This document shows, piece after piece, positions 8,156-17,200 of a stretch of 64,000 nucleotides of DNA; position 1 is the stretch's first letter; each line of letters begins with the position of its first letter. Both the position numbers and the translations under genes were made by a program. The notes beneath the pieces were generated by a model. The model worked only from the letters and a program-made list of their open reading frames with translations. It was not told where the DNA came from and searched no databases. The stretch lies in assembly GCF_047461615.1 (NCBI RefSeq), contig NZ_JANSHI010000002.1, positions 124,001-188,000 of the forward strand. The letters are read 5' to 3'. This stretch comes from Thermostichus sp047461615 (GTDB taxonomy: Bacteria; Cyanobacteriota; Cyanobacteriia; Thermostichales; Thermostichaceae).

Positions 8156-8461
8156 CTACATCATCACCAGAAAGGGCAGGGGATCGCTAGGTCCTGCTGG
8201 CGAGATCAGCTCAATGCGCTTTTCGCCGGGGTAGGTGCTGGGATCGATCTCAAAGGTAACCGTCAGCGCCTCGGCACTAGCTTGCACCGGCTCTTGGGAG
8301 CGCCCCAAGGGATCCCCAAAGCTAACTCGGATCCCCTTGCCCGCCGGGCTGACCCGGATCTCGGTTACCTGATCCAGATGAGATCCCTCCAGGGTACAGA
8401 CGATGATATCTCCCACAAAGGCCTCCCGCGGCCAACCACGCCGCACGATGGGTCTAGGCAT
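8156..8461 (-). CDS. Small Ig-fold (IPT/TIG-like) protein
   Basis: 101 residues from ATG 8461 (an upstream in-frame start at 8536 would overlap the preceding gene). The pattern of alternating hydrophobics with GDIIVCTLEGSHLDQVTEIRV, a central TVTFEIDPSTYPGEKRIEL and a closing SPAGPSDPLPFLV resembles IPT/TIG immunoglobulin-like domains. No signal peptide is obvious. It lies 17 bp after a secreted-protein gene and 4 bp before the TPR gene, suggesting a three-gene unit. Function unknown; the Ig-fold assignment is by pattern only. Confidence 0.6.
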   Translation of the reverse strand: MPRPIVRRGWPREAFVGDIIVCTLEGSHLDQVTEIRVSPAGKGIRVSFGDPLGRSQEPVQASAEALTVTFEIDPSTYPGEKRIELISPAGPSDPLPFLVMM

Positions 8462-8478
8462 AGTGTTGCTCCCACGGT

Positions 8479-9273
8479 CTACTTCACCCCAAAACGGCTT
8501 TGATGACACAGGGGTTCCGCCATCACCGGCTGCCACCCCTCCGGAGAAGAGGCGGTTTGGGGAAGAGGAACAGCAGGTGCTCGCAGCAACACCTGGCCGT
8601 CTGAACCTACACTAACCAAGCGGGGCATTTCTCCAAGGCTGTCAGCGACGGCAAACAGCACCCGTCCTCTTGCCTCGGGATCCCAGCCTAGCAGCTCCGC
8701 ATAGGCCAAGGCCGGTGGCGGATCCCAGATTTGCACTGGCGGGATCTCGGTTGAGTCTGCCGGCAAAGGCCAGATCACCGCCCGATCCCAGCTTAAGTCT
8801 GTCTGGAGCCAGCCCGAGTACTCCTTCACTAGCAAAGTCTTCTCCTGCCAAGCCATGGGCAGGAGCACGGCAAAATCCAGCGGATCCTCAGGATTACCCC
8901 CGACTACCGAGGTTTGGTAGAGAACCTGCAGAGCGCGGCTACGGGTGTTTTCGGCAAACAGCACGCTGGTCAACTGGCCTCCGGAGGGGGTGACAACCCA
9001 ATTTAGCCGCGTGTACACCTGCCAGTGGGAATCCGGAGCCACGAGAGGCTTGCTGCGCAGCAGGCCCACCAGCGTACACTGCCGCTCCTGTGCCTTTTCC
9101 TGCAAGTCGTACACCCACTCCCAGGGAATGGGTAAAGGCGAGGGGGAGAAGCTTTCTGGGGCAGCCGTCGCTATAGCACTCGGCCAGACAGCGCTCCCCC
9201 CTGCCCCGATCCAAGCCGCTACCAGAGCCCTCCCCAGTTGCCCCAGCCAGCTTCCCCTGAGCCAGCCCCCCAT
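8479..9273 (-). CDS. Secreted conserved protein of unknown function
   Basis: 264 residues from ATG 9273, chosen because the longer frame to 9384 would run into hisD. The N-terminus (MGGWLRGSWLGQLGRALVAA...ATAAPESF) looks like a signal peptide with a cleavage site after ATAA. The mature part is rich in Trp, Pro and beta-prone residues and contains an acidic, Pro-rich C-terminal half. No known domain was recognised. It follows hisD by about 28 bp on the same strand and precedes the small Ig-like gene, so it may be transcribed with both. Confidence 0.6.
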   Translation of the reverse strand: MGGWLRGSWLGQLGRALVAAWIGAGGSAVWPSAIATAAPESFSPSPLPIPWEWVYDLQEKAQERQCTLVGLLRSKPLVAPDSHWQVYTRLNWVVTPSGGQLTSVLFAENTRSRALQVLYQTSVVGGNPEDPLDFAVLLPMAWQEKTLLVKEYSGWLQTDLSWDRAVIWPLPADSTEIPPVQIWDPPPALAYAELLGWDPEARGRVLFAVADSLGEMPRLVSVGSDGQVLLRAPAVPLPQTASSPEGWQPVMAEPLCHQSRFGVK

Positions 9274-9301
9274 TTGCCCAACCCTCCGCCTTAGCTGCTG
9301 G

Positions 9302-10615
9302 CTAGGACTTCGCTGACAGCCGCACCTGGACTGACCGGCTGTGGGCGGGTAACCCCTCAGCTTGCGCCAGGGCTTGAATGGCACCGGCCACCTCTTGCAA
9401 AGCCGCTGAGCCGTACTGGATTAGGCTGGAGTGCTTCAGGAAGGTTTCTACCCCCAGCGCCGAGGCGTAGCGGGCTGCCCCTGCCGTGGGCAAGGTGTGG
9501 CTGGGCCCAGCTAGGTAATCCCCCACCGCCTCTGGGGTGAAATGTCCCAAGAAGATGGCCCCCGCATGGCGAATTGCGTCCAACAGGGCCCAGGGATCCG
9601 CCACCTGAAGCTCCAGGTGCTCCGGCGCAAACTGGTTGGACAAGTTGACCGCCGTGGCCAGATCGGGCACCACCCCAATCAGCCCGTAGTTGGCCACTGC
9701 CTTTTCCACCAGGAGGCGATGGGGATGCTCCTCGAGCTGCCTGACCACCGCCTGCTGCACCTGTTGGGCCAGCCGGAGGTCGGGAGTGAGCAGGATAGCC
9801 GCCGCTAGGGGATCATGCTCGGCCTGGGCCAGGAGATCAGCGGCAACGTAGAGGGGGTTGGCGCTCTCATCGGCAATGATCAACACCTCCGAGGGCCCGG
9901 CCAGGGAGTCGATGCCTACCGTGCCATACACCAGCTTTTTGGCCAGGGTTACGTAGATGTTGCCGGGGCCGGCGATCACGTCCACCTTGGGGATGGTCTC
10001 AGTTCCGTAGGCCAGCGCTGCAATGGCCTGGGCCCCGCCGACGCGATAGATGGTGTGGATGCCCACTTCTTGGGCAGCGACCAGAATGGCTGGGTTAATT
10101 CCCTTGCCCCCTAGGCCGTCCGATCCCGGCGGGGTCACCATGACAATTTCCGGCACCCCTGCCACCTTGGCAGGAATGGCGTTCATCAACACCGTACTGG
10201 GATAGGCGGCGCGACCCCCCGGAATGTAGAGGCCAGCGCGATCCACCGGGCGGTACTGCTTGCCCAAAACAATCTCGGGGCCAGGAAAGCTTACCCAACT
10301 GCTGGGCACCTGCTGCCGGTGGAAGGCTTCGATGCGCTGTTTGGCTAGGCGCAGGGCCGAGAGCAGTTGCGGCGATACCGCCTGGTAGGCCGCCTCCAGC
10401 TCCGCCCCCGAGACCTTTAGGTCGGCAACGCTCAGCTCCACTTGGTCAAACTCTGCCGTGTAGGCCAGCAAGGCCCGATCCCCTTGGCGGCGTACTGTCT
10501 GCAGGATCTCCCGCACAGTTGCCTCGTGATGCAGGTTTTGGTCTGCCTGGGTGCGCTCCGAGATCCGTCTGAGCTCGGCTTCGGCCTCGGTTAGCTGGGT
10601 AACAATTCTCAGCAT
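9302..10615 (-). CDS. hisD: Histidinol dehydrogenase
   Basis: Catalyses the last two oxidations of histidine synthesis (histidinol to histidine, NAD-dependent, zinc enzyme). 437 residues, typical length. Family blocks are plain: GRAAYPSTVLMNAIPAKVAG, VDVIAGPGNIYVTLAKK, GPSEVLIIADESANP, a zinc-site region AQAEHDPLA, and HFTPEAVGDYLAGPSHTLPT. The ATG at 10615 has a weak Shine-Dalgarno (AAGGAG at 10621-10626 on the minus strand). No other his gene is close by, as is usual in cyanobacteria, where these genes are scattered. Confidence 0.97.
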   Translation of the reverse strand: MLRIVTQLTEAEAELRRISERTQADQNLHHEATVREILQTVRRQGDRALLAYTAEFDQVELSVADLKVSGAELEAAYQAVSPQLLSALRLAKQRIEAFHRQQVPSSWVSFPGPEIVLGKQYRPVDRAGLYIPGGRAAYPSTVLMNAIPAKVAGVPEIVMVTPPGSDGLGGKGINPAILVAAQEVGIHTIYRVGGAQAIAALAYGTETIPKVDVIAGPGNIYVTLAKKLVYGTVGIDSLAGPSEVLIIADESANPLYVAADLLAQAEHDPLAAAILLTPDLRLAQQVQQAVVRQLEEHPHRLLVEKAVANYGLIGVVPDLATAVNLSNQFAPEHLELQVADPWALLDAIRHAGAIFLGHFTPEAVGDYLAGPSHTLPTAGAARYASALGVETFLKHSSLIQYGSAALQEVAGAIQALAQAEGLPAHSRSVQVRLSAKS

Positions 10616-10967
10616 GGCAACTCCTTTGCCTGGCGTACCGTAGGCAGAGAGCGAGAGAGCCGGCGGCAGAGGGGGCTTTTCCTGCCCTGGCCTCCCGGGC
10701 TCCCAGAGAGGGATCCCGTCTGCGCCTAGGGCGCTCCACAGGGGCTATGGTCATAGCTTAGCCTGGATCTTCCGCTCCAAAGAACCCTGCTCCTGCTCCA
10801 GCCCTATTCAGAGATCTGTAATGAGGCATCTCCCCTCAGCAGCCAGAACCTCCAAAGTTGGGAACTGTTCCAGGGAGTATTAATTTGCGTTAGGACTATA
10901 TCACAGTGAGTTATGGTGAAGCTAAAACCGTTGTTGACAAGTCAGTCGCCTGCAGCGATTGCTAACC
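10616..10967. other. 352-bp divergent intergenic region hisD/marR
   Basis: No gene recognised. It lies between divergent starts, so it must hold the hisD promoter (minus strand) and the marR promoter (plus strand). On the plus strand TTGACA at 10933-10938 and an AT-rich stretch with TATATC near 10907 are candidate promoter parts, but no spacing is fully convincing. No clear long palindrome for MarR autoregulation was seen. Confidence 0.5.
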
Positions 10968-11474
10968 ATGCCCACATCTACTCAGCTTCCCGAAGAGCAA
11001 GCCCTTCAGCCTTCGGTGGCAGTGGCCCAGGAGCCCTTCTTGGGGCTGCTGCAGGATCTGGCGCGGGCCTACCAAGCTTTTGAGAACTACGCCGCCGCTC
11101 ACATCCGCCAGACAGGGCTAACTCCCCCCCAATTTGAGGTCTTGGTAACCCTCGGCAACACCCCTGGCCTGACGATGAACGTCCTGGCTGAGAAAACGCT
11201 AGTTACCAAAGGAACGCTGACCGGGATCGTGGATCGCCTGGAACAAAAGGGCCTGGTGCGCCGCGAGGTGCCGCCGGAAAACCGCCGCTGCTTCAGGATT
11301 GTGCTCACCGAAGCGGGGGAAAAACTGTTTGCGCAAGTCTTCCCAGCCCACGTGGCTTACCTAAGGGAGCGCTTTCAGAAGCTGGATCCGGAAGAGATAG
11401 CCCAGATCCAGGCCTGCCTAAAAAAGCTACAGTCTATTTTCAATCTCCCTCAGGGGCAGACCGAGAGTTGTTGA
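10968..11474 (+). CDS. MarR-family transcriptional regulator
   Basis: 168 residues from ATG 10968. It shows the MarR winged-helix fold: helix region ARAYQAFENYAAAHIRQTGLTPPQFEVL, the recognition region GLTMNVLAEKTLVTKGTLTGIVDRLEQKGLV, and the wing VPPENRRCFRIVLTEAGE. MarR proteins bind palindromes as dimers and usually respond to small molecules. The target is unknown; divergent hisD and the downstream convergent membrane gene are the only neighbours. A 12-bp palindrome AGAAGGCCTTCT (11474-11485) lies just at its stop. Confidence 0.9.
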   Translation: MPTSTQLPEEQALQPSVAVAQEPFLGLLQDLARAYQAFENYAAAHIRQTGLTPPQFEVLVTLGNTPGLTMNVLAEKTLVTKGTLTGIVDRLEQKGLVRREVPPENRRCFRIVLTEAGEKLFAQVFPAHVAYLRERFQKLDPEEIAQIQACLKKLQSIFNLPQGQTESC

Positions 11475-11487
11475 GAAGGCCTTCTGC

Positions 11488-11772
11488 CTACCCTAAAACC
11501 CAGAGCACAAAGACGATACCTAGAGTAACGGCGGCAAAGAGGGTGTAGCTAATCCGGCGCAGCGGCTGCAGTTGCATAGCATGCAGCTCCTTGAGCCAAC
11601 TCAACCCCAGGGACTCCACGAAGCGATCCAGCACCGCCTGCATGGGGTAGGCGTAAACGGATCCCTGCTCTTTGAAGTTCACCAGCACAACTAGCAGCGT
11701 GGCGTAGCCCCAGAGGAGACCCCAGAGCGCAGCACTTAACCCAATTAAGATGGGCTCAAGCATTGCAAGCAT
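11488..11772 (-). CDS. Small two-helix membrane protein
   Basis: 94 residues with two hydrophobic segments, about residues 7-33 and 73-93, joined by a soluble loop of about 40 residues (KEQGSVYAYPMQAVLDRFVE). No domain recognised. The N-terminus has two near starts (ATG 11772 and 11763). It is convergent with marR and divergent from the TM2-domain gene, so it has its own promoter region of about 210 bp. It is probably real, judged by codon use and hydropathy; function unknown. Confidence 0.6.
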   Translation of the reverse strand: MLAMLEPILIGLSAALWGLLWGYATLLVVLVNFKEQGSVYAYPMQAVLDRFVESLGLSWLKELHAMQLQPLRRISYTLFAAVTLGIVFVLWVLG

Positions 11773-11983
11773 TACACTTCTTTATCTTTGTGTGGGTGTA
11801 CCTGCTGCTTGTGTCAAGGGGACGGAGTTTTTTGGAGTGAGGGAATTGATCCCCCTTGAGGCTACCTTCCTCAGGCAGCAGCCTAGAGAGGAGCTCCCGA
11901 CGGCTCCTAAGGGTCGGCTTTGCTAGCTCTCTTCTGCCCCTTTAAACTGGGAGTACCTGCTCAAAGCTACCCTGTTAACCTCC

Positions 11984-12511
11984 ATGAGTTCTCGCTACCT
12001 GCTGCCCCCCGCTGAGTCCAAATCTGTCGGCACCGCCTATCTTCTCTGGGCGTTGGGCATCTTCGGCATCTGTGGTGTCCATCGCCTTTACCTGGGCAAG
12101 ATGGGCACAGGCATTCTCTGGCTTTTCACCTTTGGCCTGTTGGGAATTGGCCAGTTGATTGACCTGTTTTTGATCCCGGGCATGGTGGACAACTACAACC
12201 TTAAGCTAGCCGTCCTGCAGGGATCCCGACCTTCCTCGTCTCCGGCAAAAACTGTCTCAGCAACCCCGCAGCCCCTCAAGGGTCAGGCTTTGATGCGGGA
12301 AATCCTACGGCTAGCCCAGCGTCGCCAGGGGATCCTCACCCTCTCGGAGATTGCCATCGAACTGCCTGCTGACTTTGACGAGATTGAAAAGGCGCTGCGA
12401 GAGCTAAGCCGGCGGGGCATTGCCTCCCCTGAGAACAACCTAACCACCGGCGCAGTGGAATATCACTTCCCTCACCTGTTGCGCTCCCCTGGCGAACCCC
12501 GCTCCCTTTGA
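11984..12511 (+). CDS. TM2-domain protein with C-terminal helical domain
   Basis: 175 residues. Residues about 15-68 form a TM2 domain: two membrane helices joined by a short turn, with WALGIFGICGVHRLYLGKMGTG matching the conserved GxHRFYLGK block and IDLFLIPGMV closing it. A Ser/Pro linker is followed by about 70 residues (MREILRLAQRRQGILTLSEIA...) resembling a winged-helix-like module that ends in HFPHL. TM2 proteins are common in bacteria, with unclear roles. It ends 7 bp from the convergent ABC permease gene. Confidence 0.8.
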   Translation: MSSRYLLPPAESKSVGTAYLLWALGIFGICGVHRLYLGKMGTGILWLFTFGLLGIGQLIDLFLIPGMVDNYNLKLAVLQGSRPSSSPAKTVSATPQPLKGQALMREILRLAQRRQGILTLSEIAIELPADFDEIEKALRELSRRGIASPENNLTTGAVEYHFPHLLRSPGEPRSL

Positions 12512-12518
12512 CCACGCC

Positions 12519-13301
12519 CTACTGGGATCCCAGGAGGCCGCGCTGTTTGGCCAGCCGCATCGCCCGGCGAAAGGCTAGCAACCCCAGGCCAAAGTAGAAA
12601 ATGCCGCTGGCTAGAGCTACGAGCAGCCGCAGGGGATCCAGACCTGCATCCCGTACCATTACGTCTCGCAGCAGGCCGGCCCCTGCCGTCATGGGCAGCA
12701 TCTGCCCTAGCCACTTCCGAGCTCCCGACCACTCTTCCGTGGGGGTAGCCAGGAGAAAGAGGAGGCCAAACTGGCTCAGGATCAGCAGTTGTTGAATGCG
12801 CTTCCAGATTAAGGCGGCGGATCCCAGTAAAAACGAGAAGCCATAGGCCCCCAGCACCACGCTCAAAAGCGGCAGCACCAAGCTGGGGGGAAAGCGCAGC
12901 CGGCTGCCCGTGAGCAACAAAATGATCCCCAAAACGACGACGACAATGGCAAGGCGCAACACCAAGCTGGCACAAGCCCGCGCCAGAAACAGCGTGGCTG
13001 CGGAAAACGGCGAGAGCAACACCTGCTCTAGCGTCCCCGTCTGGGCTTCCACCTGCAGGTTGAGAGCAATGTCGTTCACCACAAAAATGACCAGCGTCCA
13101 GAGCACATAGCCAATCACCACCGCATCCAGCCGTTCGCCAAACTGGGAGGCTGGCCCTGCCACATGCTGAGCGCCGGCAAAAAGGGCATAGAAGAAAAAG
13201 GTGGTGATGAGGATCCCGCCCAGGGCTTCTGCCGGATAGCGGATGTACTGGGTCCAGGTGCGCTTTAGCTCCGCCCAAAACAGGTACAGCAGTGGCCTCA
13301 T
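12519..13301 (-). CDS. ABC-2 type transporter permease
   Basis: 260 residues with about six hydrophobic segments in the ABC-2 arrangement, a cytosolic N-terminus (FWAELKRTWTQYIRYPAEAL) and the conserved loop GTLEQVLLSPFSAATLF. It would form the membrane part of an exporter with the ATPase encoded just upstream; start and stop overlap by 4 bp (13298-13301), which indicates translational coupling. The substrate could be a drug, lipid or polysaccharide and cannot be told from sequence. Confidence 0.88.
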   Translation of the reverse strand: MRPLLYLFWAELKRTWTQYIRYPAEALGGILITTFFFYALFAGAQHVAGPASQFGERLDAVVIGYVLWTLVIFVVNDIALNLQVEAQTGTLEQVLLSPFSAATLFLARACASLVLRLAIVVVVLGIILLLTGSRLRFPPSLVLPLLSVVLGAYGFSFLLGSAALIWKRIQQLLILSQFGLLFLLATPTEEWSGARKWLGQMLPMTAGAGLLRDVMVRDAGLDPLRLLVALASGIFYFGLGLLAFRRAMRLAKQRGLLGSQ

Positions 13302-14233
13302 CCCTGCTTCTTTTCCCTTTTCAGCAGCTTGAGAAAAATGTGGGTGAGATCGGCTTCCTCTCGCTTGACGCTGAGCAGGGGCAAGGGCTTGAGGATCTCT
13401 AGCACTTGATACAAAGCCTCCGAGGAGCCCCTAAACCGCAACTGATGAGAGCTGAGAATCTCCACCCCTTGCTGGGCTAGGCGTTCCGCCCGGCTGGGAT
13501 CCAGCTCCTGTTCCAACTCAATCCGATAAGTACCGGCTGCGCTGGCAAACTGCCGGATCAACTCCTGCGTGGGGGCCTGGACGAGAATCGTTCCTCGCTC
13601 GATTACAGCCACTTGGTTCGAGAGCGCCTCAGCTACGTCCAGTTGGTGGGTGGTGAGGAGAATGGCCCGACCCGAAGCAGCAATTTGGCGGATGAGGGAT
13701 CTCACCGCTTGCGCCGCCTCCACGTCCAACCCCAAGGTGGGCTCATCCAACAACAGCAGAGCTGGCTGGTGCAGGAGGGCAACGGCGATGGCCACCTTCT
13801 GCTGCATGCCGCGGGAAAGGGTTTGCACAGCAACCTCCCCTTTCTCCCCTAGGCCCAAGGTCTCCAACAGCTCTAGCCCCCGTTGCCGAGCAGCTTTAGG
13901 AGACAGCCCCCGCAGCACGCCAAAGTACTCCAAGTTCTGCAAGGGGGTCAGCCGCCAGTAGAGGTTGCGGTTGCCTTCCAGCACCGCCCCCACCTGGGCC
14001 AGCGCTCCAGGCTCAGTGTGGGGATCCCGCCCTAGGATGCGCACGCTGCCGGCATCAGGCCGGATCAGACCAGCGATGATCTTGATGGTGGTGGTCTTGC
14101 CTGCCCCGTTGGGCCCCAGAAAAGCCAGGATCTCCCCTGCTGCTAGCGTTAGGGAGACATCCACCACCGCCTGCACTTGCTTGCCTCCCTGCCGGTAGGT
14201 CTTCTGGAGGTGGTGCACTTCGAGAACCTTCAT
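13298..14233 (-). CDS. ABC transporter ATP-binding protein (ABC-2 exporter type)
   Basis: 311 residues. Walker A FLGPNGAGKTTTIKIIAGL is near residue 35, the signature LSRGMQQKVAIAVALLHQP and Walker B LLLLDEPTLGLD are in the middle, and the H-loop TTHQLDVAE follows. A C-terminal domain of about 85 residues is of the DUF4162 type seen in exporter ATPases. It drives the permease encoded by the overlapping downstream gene. It starts about 10 bp after the mfd stop codon and may be partly cotranscribed with mfd. Confidence 0.93.
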   Translation of the reverse strand: MKVLEVHHLQKTYRQGGKQVQAVVDVSLTLAAGEILAFLGPNGAGKTTTIKIIAGLIRPDAGSVRILGRDPHTEPGALAQVGAVLEGNRNLYWRLTPLQNLEYFGVLRGLSPKAARQRGLELLETLGLGEKGEVAVQTLSRGMQQKVAIAVALLHQPALLLLDEPTLGLDVEAAQAVRSLIRQIAASGRAILLTTHQLDVAEALSNQVAVIERGTILVQAPTQELIRQFASAAGTYRIELEQELDPSRAERLAQQGVEILSSHQLRFRGSSEALYQVLEILKPLPLLSVKREEADLTHIFLKLLKREKKQG

Positions 14234-14243
14234 GAGACAGGCT

Positions 14244-17200
14244 CTAGGGAGGCGTTGGGAGCCCGGCTTCCGTCTGGGTCAAGGCCAGGCTCATCTTGTC
14301 TAGCCACTGCAAAAGGTTTTCCAGTTGCTGTGCCGGCGCCAGCATTCCCAGCCCCCGCACCGTAACCTTGCCCGGCTGGTAAACCAAGCGAGACTGCACA
14401 TGAGCTGGCAGGGCTTCCTTAAGACGGTTCCAGGCCGGCTCCTCCATGGGGGTTTCCAAAATAACATGCTCTTTGGCGGGCCTGATGCGGGAAAAGCCCA
14501 GGGTGCGGGCCAAAATCTTCAGCTCCATCACCCGCAGCAGTTCCTGGGCAGGCTTGGGCAGGGGGCCAAAGCGGTCTTGCCATTCCTGCGCTATTTGGGA
14601 AAGCTCCAGGCGCGATCCGGCAGCCGCCACTTGGCGATAAGCCTGCATTTTTTGCTCCTCGTCAGGGATATAGCTCTGGGGAATCATAGCCGTAACGTTG
14701 AGGTCGATCTGGGTGTCCTCCACCTGCGGGATCTTCTGGCCGCGAATTTCTTGGATGACCTCCTGCAGCATTTCTAGATAGAGATCAAGGCCCACCGCAT
14801 TGACTTGTCCCGATTGCTCCGTTCCCAGCAAATTGCCAATGCCGCGAATTTCCATATCCCGCAGAGCCAACTGGTAGCCAGATCCCAGTTGGGTAAATTC
14901 TTGAATGGCCTGCAGGCGTTTGCGGGCCTCCTCGGTGAGGATCCCATCCTCTCGGTAGAACAGCCAAGCATAGGCTTGGATCCCGGCCCGGCCCACCCGC
15001 CCTCGCAATTGGTAAAGCTGGGCCAACCCAAACTCCTGGGCATTTTCGATCAAAATGGTGTTGACACGAGGAATGTCCAAGCCGGATTCAATAATGGTGG
15101 TGCAGACCAGGATATCGATTTCGCCATTGTTAAAAGCCAGCATGGTCGCTTCCAGCTCCCCTTCCGGCATCTGCCCATGAGCAATGGCAATGCGAGTGCC
15201 GGGCACCCATTCCCGCAATTTGGCAGTGGTTTCTTCGATCCTTTCAATGCGGTTGACGACGTAAAAGACTTGCCCGCCGCGATCCAACTCCTGGCGGATG
15301 GCTGTGCGAATGACCTCAGGGTTGTAGGGAGAAAGGTGAGTTTTAATCGGGCGCCGCGACGGAGGCGGAGTTTGGATCAAGCTCATTTCCCTCAACCCTG
15401 ACAAGGCCATATACAGCGTGCGGGGGATAGGGGTAGCCGTAAGGGTGAGCACATCCACCTGGGTTTTGAGGAGCTTGATCTTCTCTTTTTGGTTGACGCC
15501 AAAGCGATGCTCCTCGTCAATCACCAAGAGGCCCAAATCGCGAAATTGCACGTCTTTGCCCAAAAGTTGGTGGGTGCCTACAATTACGTCCAGCTCGCCG
15601 CTTTTAAGCCGGGCCAGGATCTCTTTTTTCTCCTCGGGAGTGCGGAAGCGGTTGAGCAACCCCACCTGAATGGGGTAGGGGGCAAAGCGCTCTTTGAGAG
15701 TGTGGTAGTGCTGCTGGGTGAGAATGGTGGTTGGCGCTAGAAGAGCTACCTGCTTGCCGGCGGTTACGGCCTTAAAGATGGCGCGGATGGCCACCTCCGT
15801 TTTGCCAAAGCCCACATCGCCACACAGCAGTCTATCCATGGGGCGAGGGGACTCCATATCCCGCTTGATCTCCTGGACAGCGCGAATTTGGTCCGGCGTC
15901 AGGGGGTAGGGAAAAGACTCCTCAAACTCCTGCTGCCAAGGGGAATCCGGGGGGAAGGCGTAGCCCTCCTGCTCGGCCCGTTTGGCGTAGAGCTGCAGGA
16001 GATCAAAGGCCACTTTTTTCAGACTCTTTTTGACTTTTTGTTTGGTCTTTTCCCAGGTGCTGCCGGACATTTTGTGCAGGGCAGGTGGCCCATCGCTGCT
16101 AGCCCGGTAGCGCGAGAGGGAGTTGACTTGGTCGGCAGCCACCCGCAGCAGGCCGTCGCTGTATTGAATAACGAGGTACTCCCGGGTTTCGCCGCCGATG
16201 GTGAGGCTTTCCAAGCGCAGGAACTGGCCAATGCCATGGGCCCTGTGAACGACAAAATCCCCCGGCTTGAGCAGGTTGGGATCCACCTGGCGAGAGCTGG
16301 CCTGGCGGCGCTTGCGCACATAGGTGGGAGTGGCGAGGCTGTGCTGGCCGAAAAACTCCCGGTCGGTGAGCACCACCCACCCCAGCGTGGGCAGCAGGAA
16401 CCCCTCCAGCTCAGCCAAGCCGGAGTACTTCAGGGCCACTGGCGTGTAGGACTGGAGCTGGCGTTCAATGGCTGGAAAATCTTTGGGGTTGGGCACGTAC
16501 TGGGCCGGGCAGTCGTGTTCTTGCAGCAAGGCCACCGTGCGGGAGGGCTGGGCGGAGAGGATCCACACCCGCAACTGCTGCTTGCGGTACTCGCGCAGGG
16601 TTTTGGCCAGGGATCCAAACTGGTGGGGAGCGGCAGGGACAGGCCGGCTTTTGAGGTCAAGGGCAGCTTCAGCCTCGCCGGCAGGGGCAAAAGCCCGGGC
16701 CAACAGGCGGGGGAAGGGATCCCAGTCGGGAGCCGCAAGATCAAAGAGACGGTGGAAGGGCACTAGAGCCGGCTCAGCAGCTTGGGCCAACTGCCACTGC
16801 TCCTGGGCGTGGTCTAGCCACTGCCGGCTGTGGGCCTGGCACTGCTCTGGCTCGTCGATCAGGATCAAGGTATTGGGATCCAAATAGCTCAGCAGGCTGG
16901 CCGGTGGATCGTAAAGTAGGCCCAGAAAGCGGCGCAAGCCCTCTGGGGGAGGGGACGACTGCTCCAACTGCTGCCGAAGACCCTGGGAAAGCTGATCGGC
17001 TTTTTCCTGTAGAGCCGGCCAGAGGATGGGCCCGTAGCCGGTGGGAGTTAGCCAGACATGGGGGATCCCGTCTTGAGAGCGCTGGCTCACCGGGTCAAAC
17101 TCCCGCAGCCGCTCCAGTTCATTGCCAAACCACTCCAGGCGCACCGGCCATTCGCAGGCCACCGGAAAAACGTCGAGAATATCGCCCCTCTGGCTCCACT

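Noticed and set aside
10616..10754. Coding region on the minus strand upstream of hisD
   Set aside because: The open frame overlaps hisD in another phase, is Arg-rich and has no recognisable content.
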